The position numbers and the translations under genes are program-made. Source: Saprospiraceae bacterium (GTDB taxonomy: Bacteria; Bacteroidota; Bacteroidia; Chitinophagales; Saprospiraceae). From it: a stretch of DNA of 64,000 nt. The stretch spans positions 65,020 to 129,019 of the forward strand of contig JADJYH010000081.1 of NCBI GenBank assembly GCA_016719855.1, read 5' to 3'. This document shows positions 61,286-64,000 of the stretch, in pieces. The notes below the pieces were generated by a model. That model saw only the letters and a list, made by a program, of their open reading frames with translations, did not search any database and had not been told where the DNA came from. Position 1 is the stretch's first letter. Each line of letters opens with the position of its first letter.

Positions 61286-61816
61286 TTAGTTGTCACCAGA
61301 GGCTTCGGCGGCTGCTTCGAGCGCAGCTTCGGCAGCGGCTTCGGCTAATCGCTTGGCCAGTTCCGGATCGTCGGGTATCACCGAGAACTCGATTTTGGCA
61401 TCCACGTCAGGGTGGAGGTCAAGCGTAGCTGTGTAGTCACCAATCATTTTGATGTGGTCGTCCGGCAGCAGGATGTCCCGGCGGTCAATGTCAACGTCCA
61501 GTTGGTCACGCAGTGCCTGCGCTATCTGGATATTGGTCACGGAGCCGAAAATCTTGCCGGAAGTGCCAGTCTTGGCAGTGATGGTCAATTTTTGACCCTT
61601 CAGCTTGGCGGCGATGGCCTTGAAGATGTCCAGTTTCTTGTTCAACTTGGACGCCTCTTGGCGCTTGAAACTGTCGAGGTTGTTGCGGTTGACCTTGTTC
61701 GCAACAAGGGCCAAGCCCTGTGGAATCAGGAAGTTGCGGCCATAACCGTCCTTTACTTTGACGATTTCAAACTTGCGGCCAACTTTATCGAGATTTTTCA
61801 GAAGAATAATTTCCAT
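61286..61816 (-). CDS. rplI: Large-subunit ribosomal protein bL9
   Basis: The 176-residue protein begins MEIILLKNLDKVGRKFEIVK and has the diagnostic VKDGYGRNFLIPQGLALVA. The C-terminal domain ends in an Ala/Glu-rich extension (EAAAEAALEAAAEASGDN), making it 25 residues longer than typical bL9. It follows rpsF and rpsR in the conserved order. ATG at 61816 is preferred because upstream in-frame codons are repeat DNA. Confidence 0.97.
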   Translation of the reverse strand: MEIILLKNLDKVGRKFEIVKVKDGYGRNFLIPQGLALVANKVNRNNLDSFKRQEASKLNKKLDIFKAIAAKLKGQKLTITAKTGTSGKIFGSVTNIQIAQALRDQLDVDIDRRDILLPDDHIKMIGDYTATLDLHPDVDAKIEFSVIPDDPELAKRLAEAAAEAALEAAAEASGDN

Positions 61817-61845
61817 TGTTCTGCGAGTTTGCGGCGGTAGGAAAT

Positions 61846-61921
61846 TGGAGAATTGGAAATTGGAGAATTGAGAAATTATTGCCCCATTCACCATTCACCA
61901 TTCACCATTTACCATTCACCA
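61846..61921. repeat. Two tandem repeat tracts between rpsR and rplI
   Basis: GGAAATTGGAGAATT units (61846-61875) and ACCATTCACC units (61890-61921) lie side by side. Unlike at other junctions, the two tracts are not complementary, so no strong hairpin is expected. Confidence 0.6.
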
Positions 61922-61928
61922 AGTTGAA

Positions 61929-62198
61929 CTATTTCAGCAAGTCAGTCAGGTAAGGAAGCAGGGCGAGGTGACGGGCACGCTTTACGGCGGTGGCCACCCG
62001 GCGCTGGTACTTCAACGAGTTGCCGGTGATGCGGCGTGGAAGCACTTTACCTTGGTCGTTGACGAATTGCAGCAGAAAATCACTGTCCTTGTAGTCAATA
62101 TATTTGATGCCGAACTTGCGGAAGCGGCAATACTTCTTGCGTTGCTGGCCGATGTTCGGATTGCTTAGAAACTTAATATCGTCTCTTGATGCAGCCAT
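61929..62198 (-). CDS. rpsR: Small-subunit ribosomal protein bS18
   Basis: The 89-residue protein has YIDYKDSDFLLQFVNDQGKV with LPRRITGN and YQRRVATAVKRARHLALLPY, the bS18 signature. It lies between rpsF and rplI as in most bacteria. Confidence 0.97.
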   Translation of the reverse strand: MAASRDDIKFLSNPNIGQQRKKYCRFRKFGIKYIDYKDSDFLLQFVNDQGKVLPRRITGNSLKYQRRVATAVKRARHLALLPYLTDLLK

Positions 62199-62252
62199 GA
62201 TTTTTGAATTTTTTTGTTAAAAAATTTGGTGTTGAATGTTGATGGATGATGC

Positions 62253-63053
62253 TTATTCCTCTTCACCATTTGCAAACGCAGTAGCAGCAACTGTTGTGGC
62301 AGCTACTGCAGCAGTGGTAGCTGTGGGAGTGTTTTCGATAGCATCACCGTCGGCATCAACAACTACAAGTTTACCACCCTTCAACTCGTCCTGCCATTTT
62401 TTCAGCTTGTCCCATTCGCCTTGAGCGGCAAGTTCAGCTTGAGCTGGCCAAGTCGTTGGGTCCTGGAAGCTGAAGCGGTCGCCGGCAGCATTGAGCAGGT
62501 CCTTGATTTGGTCAGGCGTCATGGCAGCGAGCTTCAAAAAGGAGTCAACATTGGCAGCCTTGAGCACCTCAGCGATTTTCGGGCCGATGCCCTCGATGCG
62601 CTTCAGGTTGTCAGGTTGTGGTGGTTGTGCCTTGGCGATTTTCGCCTTTGGTGCGACAGCGACGGGAGCGGCACCGCCCGTGTTGAGGTCGGCAGAAGCT
62701 TTAGACTTCTTCTTGGTCTTACCGATGAGGCCCCCACGCTTGTCAGCGTTGTACTTTACCCCGTACTTGTCGAGGGCAATGGTCAGGAAGCGCAACAGAC
62801 TTTCGTCACGGCGCATGTTGAGTTCTAGCGAGCTTAGGTACGCAGTGGTTTCCGATTGGAACTCGACACAATAGTAGTACCCGGAGTGGCGCTTGTTGAT
62901 TTCGTAAGCAAGCTGGCGCAACCCCATCTCGTCCACATGCACGATGCTCGCTCCACTTGACTGGAGCTGATCGACATATTTCTGAGCTGTCGCCTTGATT
63001 TCATCGCCCGACAGAACTGGATCTACGATGAAAGTTACTTCGTAATTTCGCAT
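62253..63053 (-). CDS. rpsF: Small-subunit ribosomal protein bS6 with a C-terminal helix-hairpin-helix extension
   Basis: The first 110 residues are bS6 (MRNYEVTFIVDPVLSGDEIK; YYYCVEFQSETTAYLSSLEL). After a Lys/Ala-rich linker (GKTKKKSKASADLN) comes a domain with LKRIEGIGPKIAEVLKAANV, DSFLKLAAMTPDQIKDLLNA and PTTWPAQAELAAQGEWDKLK, a helix-hairpin-helix module like those joined to some Bacteroidota bL21 proteins. An Ala/Thr-rich tail ends NGEEE. The total of 266 residues is more than twice the usual bS6. The extra domain may bind rRNA or DNA. A TACTTTTG promoter lies 110 bases upstream. Confidence 0.95.
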   Translation of the reverse strand: MRNYEVTFIVDPVLSGDEIKATAQKYVDQLQSSGASIVHVDEMGLRQLAYEINKRHSGYYYCVEFQSETTAYLSSLELNMRRDESLLRFLTIALDKYGVKYNADKRGGLIGKTKKKSKASADLNTGGAAPVAVAPKAKIAKAQPPQPDNLKRIEGIGPKIAEVLKAANVDSFLKLAAMTPDQIKDLLNAAGDRFSFQDPTTWPAQAELAAQGEWDKLKKWQDELKGGKLVVVDADGDAIENTPTATTAAVAATTVAATAFANGEEE

Positions 63054-63163
63054 ACTGTTTTGAAGTATTAAATGATTTCGGTTCTTCCCGTCCCAAGCGT
63101 TGATTTTCAGTGTGTTAGCACGAAAATTACGCCCGTCACGCAAAGGCTTTCCGAAAAGGAGCG

Positions 63164-63171
63164 CAAAAGTA
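63164..63171 (-). promoter_or_regulatory. Promoter -7 element for the rpsF operon
   Basis: The minus strand reads TACTTTTG, a TAnnTTTG match, 110 bases before the rpsF ATG, leaving a leader of about 100 bases that could hold an S6:S18-type regulatory structure. Confidence 0.55.
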
Positions 63172-63240
63172 TGTTTTTTAATTGGGAAACAAAGGCGGTA
63201 GAGAAGTTTTTTGGCTAATAAATGAGTGAATTTGCAGCCT

Positions 63241-63280
63241 CTCCAATCGTAAATCGTAAATCCCCAATCGTAAATCCCCT
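63241..63280. repeat. AATCGTAAAT tandem repeat ahead of the methyltransferase
   Basis: Three to four copies of AATCGTAAAT(CCCC) run to 13 bases before the ATG at 63293. They resemble the repeat inside the E1 linker. TACCTTCG at 63280-63287 is a weak promoter match. Confidence 0.5.
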
Positions 63281-63292
63281 TACCTTCGCCCG

Positions 63293-63994
63293 ATGCAAAC
63301 GAAAGGCAAACTCTACCTCATCCCCTGTCCACTCGGCGACGCTACCGAGACCATCCCGGCCTACGCAGTGGCCGTACTGCACAGCCTGACGCACCTCGTG
63401 GCCGAGCGGGCGAAAACGACCCGCCATTTCATCAAGAAAACGAATCCGCCAAAACCAATTTCAGAATACCAAATCGAAGAACTGAACGAGCACACGCCTG
63501 CCACAGAACTGGAAGCCCTACTGCGACCAGCACTCGAAGGCCACGACCTCGGCATCCTTAGTGAGGCGGGCTGCCCCGGCGTCGCTGACCCCGGTGCCAA
63601 GCTGGTGGAATTGGCGCACCGCCGAGGCGTGGAGGTCGTGCCGTTGGTAGGCCCCTCGTCCATCCTGCTGGCACTGATGGCCAGCGGCATGAATGGACAA
63701 TCCTTTGCTTTTCACGGCTACCTCTCTGCCAAGTCACCTGCCGATGACCTCAAGCGGTTGGAACAACTCGCCATCAAGCACCACCAAACGCAGCTTTTCA
63801 TCGAAACGCCCTACCGGAACAAGGCCATCATCGAGCAGGCAATGAAGGTTTTGCAGCCCAACACTCGGTTCTGCATCGCTGCCGATTTGACGCTGGCGAC
63901 GCAGTTTGTGCAAACGAAAACCATTGCTGAATGGCGAAAAATGCCGCCGATGGGGTTGGACAAGCGGCCGGTTGTGTTTTTTTTGATTGGGTGA
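63293..63994 (+). CDS. Tetrapyrrole-methylase-fold SAM methyltransferase (RsmI-like)
   Basis: The 233-residue protein has GKLYLIPCPLGDATETIPAY, GILSEAGCPGVADPG (the RsmI-like GT.SDAG.P...DPG motif) and VVPLVGPSSILLALMASG. RsmI 2'-O-methylates C1402 of 16S rRNA; this short version without the N-terminal PL(Y/L)VVATPIGN sequence is the second RsmI-like family common in Bacteroidota, so its target is less certain. It is complete; the stop is at 63992-63994, at the window edge. Confidence 0.88.
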   Translation: MQTKGKLYLIPCPLGDATETIPAYAVAVLHSLTHLVAERAKTTRHFIKKTNPPKPISEYQIEELNEHTPATELEALLRPALEGHDLGILSEAGCPGVADPGAKLVELAHRRGVEVVPLVGPSSILLALMASGMNGQSFAFHGYLSAKSPADDLKRLEQLAIKHHQTQLFIETPYRNKAIIEQAMKVLQPNTRFCIAADLTLATQFVQTKTIAEWRKMPPMGLDKRPVVFFLIG

Positions 63995-64000
63995 TGGTGA

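Overview
The window comes from a member of the Bacteroidota, most likely a Saprospiria/Lewinella-like lineage. The direct evidence is a type IX secretion (T9SS) and gliding gene block (PorP/SprF, a PorE-like OmpA protein, proteins with Por-type and gliding-type C-terminal sorting domains), Bacteroidota-type promoters (TAnnTTTG) ahead of several genes, A-rich and G-poor leaders without Shine-Dalgarno sequences, a Bacteroidota-style split KdpD, and DUF58 and TIGR02757 genes. The family-level placement is inference.

Layout. 0-7 kb: a broken cupin gene, a dihaem cytochrome c, a membrane protein, two related outer-membrane barrels, a GNAT remnant and a two-subunit molybdenum hydroxylase (IorA/IorB type). 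7-18 kb: the high-affinity potassium system. A Rpn nuclease gene sits between two 3' fragments of kdpE, followed by a small protein, kdpF, kdpA, kdpB, kdpC, an outer-membrane porin, the KdpD N-terminal half, and a histidine kinase that lacks its phospho-acceptor histidine. 18-24 kb: a fused E1 alpha-beta 2-oxo-acid dehydrogenase, a degenerate receiver protein, RmlA, an M48-like lipoprotein without its zinc motif, TIGR02757 and a glycosyltransferase. 24-37.5 kb: a T9SS and surface block with a beta-helix/Ig protein, PorP/SprF, a PorE-like protein and a 2061-residue adhesin-like protein. 37.5-46 kb: DUF58, 4-hydroxyphenylpyruvate dioxygenase, FabI, Uma2, tryptophanase, a His-rich membrane protein and HemN. 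46-59.5 kb: a nitric-oxide/anaerobic stress region with a polyferredoxin, hemerythrin, Ric, two NsrR-like Rrf2 regulators, folate and pterin genes, an FMN-barrel-like protein, CysH, a secreted haem peroxidase and a quinol NO reductase. 60-64 kb: a small membrane protein, a truncated SnoaL gene, ribosomal proteins bL9, bS18 and an extended bS6, and an RsmI-like methyltransferase.

Three themes cut across the genes. First, many gene junctions carry a locus-specific inverted array: a C-poor tandem repeat after the upstream stop and its G-poor complement just before the next start. In two places this kind of sequence lies inside a reading frame (the E1 fusion linker and the C-terminus of the TIGR02757 protein). 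Second, the potassium-sensing KdpD/KdpE circuit looks dismantled while the transporter is intact. Third, about a dozen genes are broken by one-base indels, mostly in homopolymers, which argues for sequence error rather than true pseudogenes in most cases.
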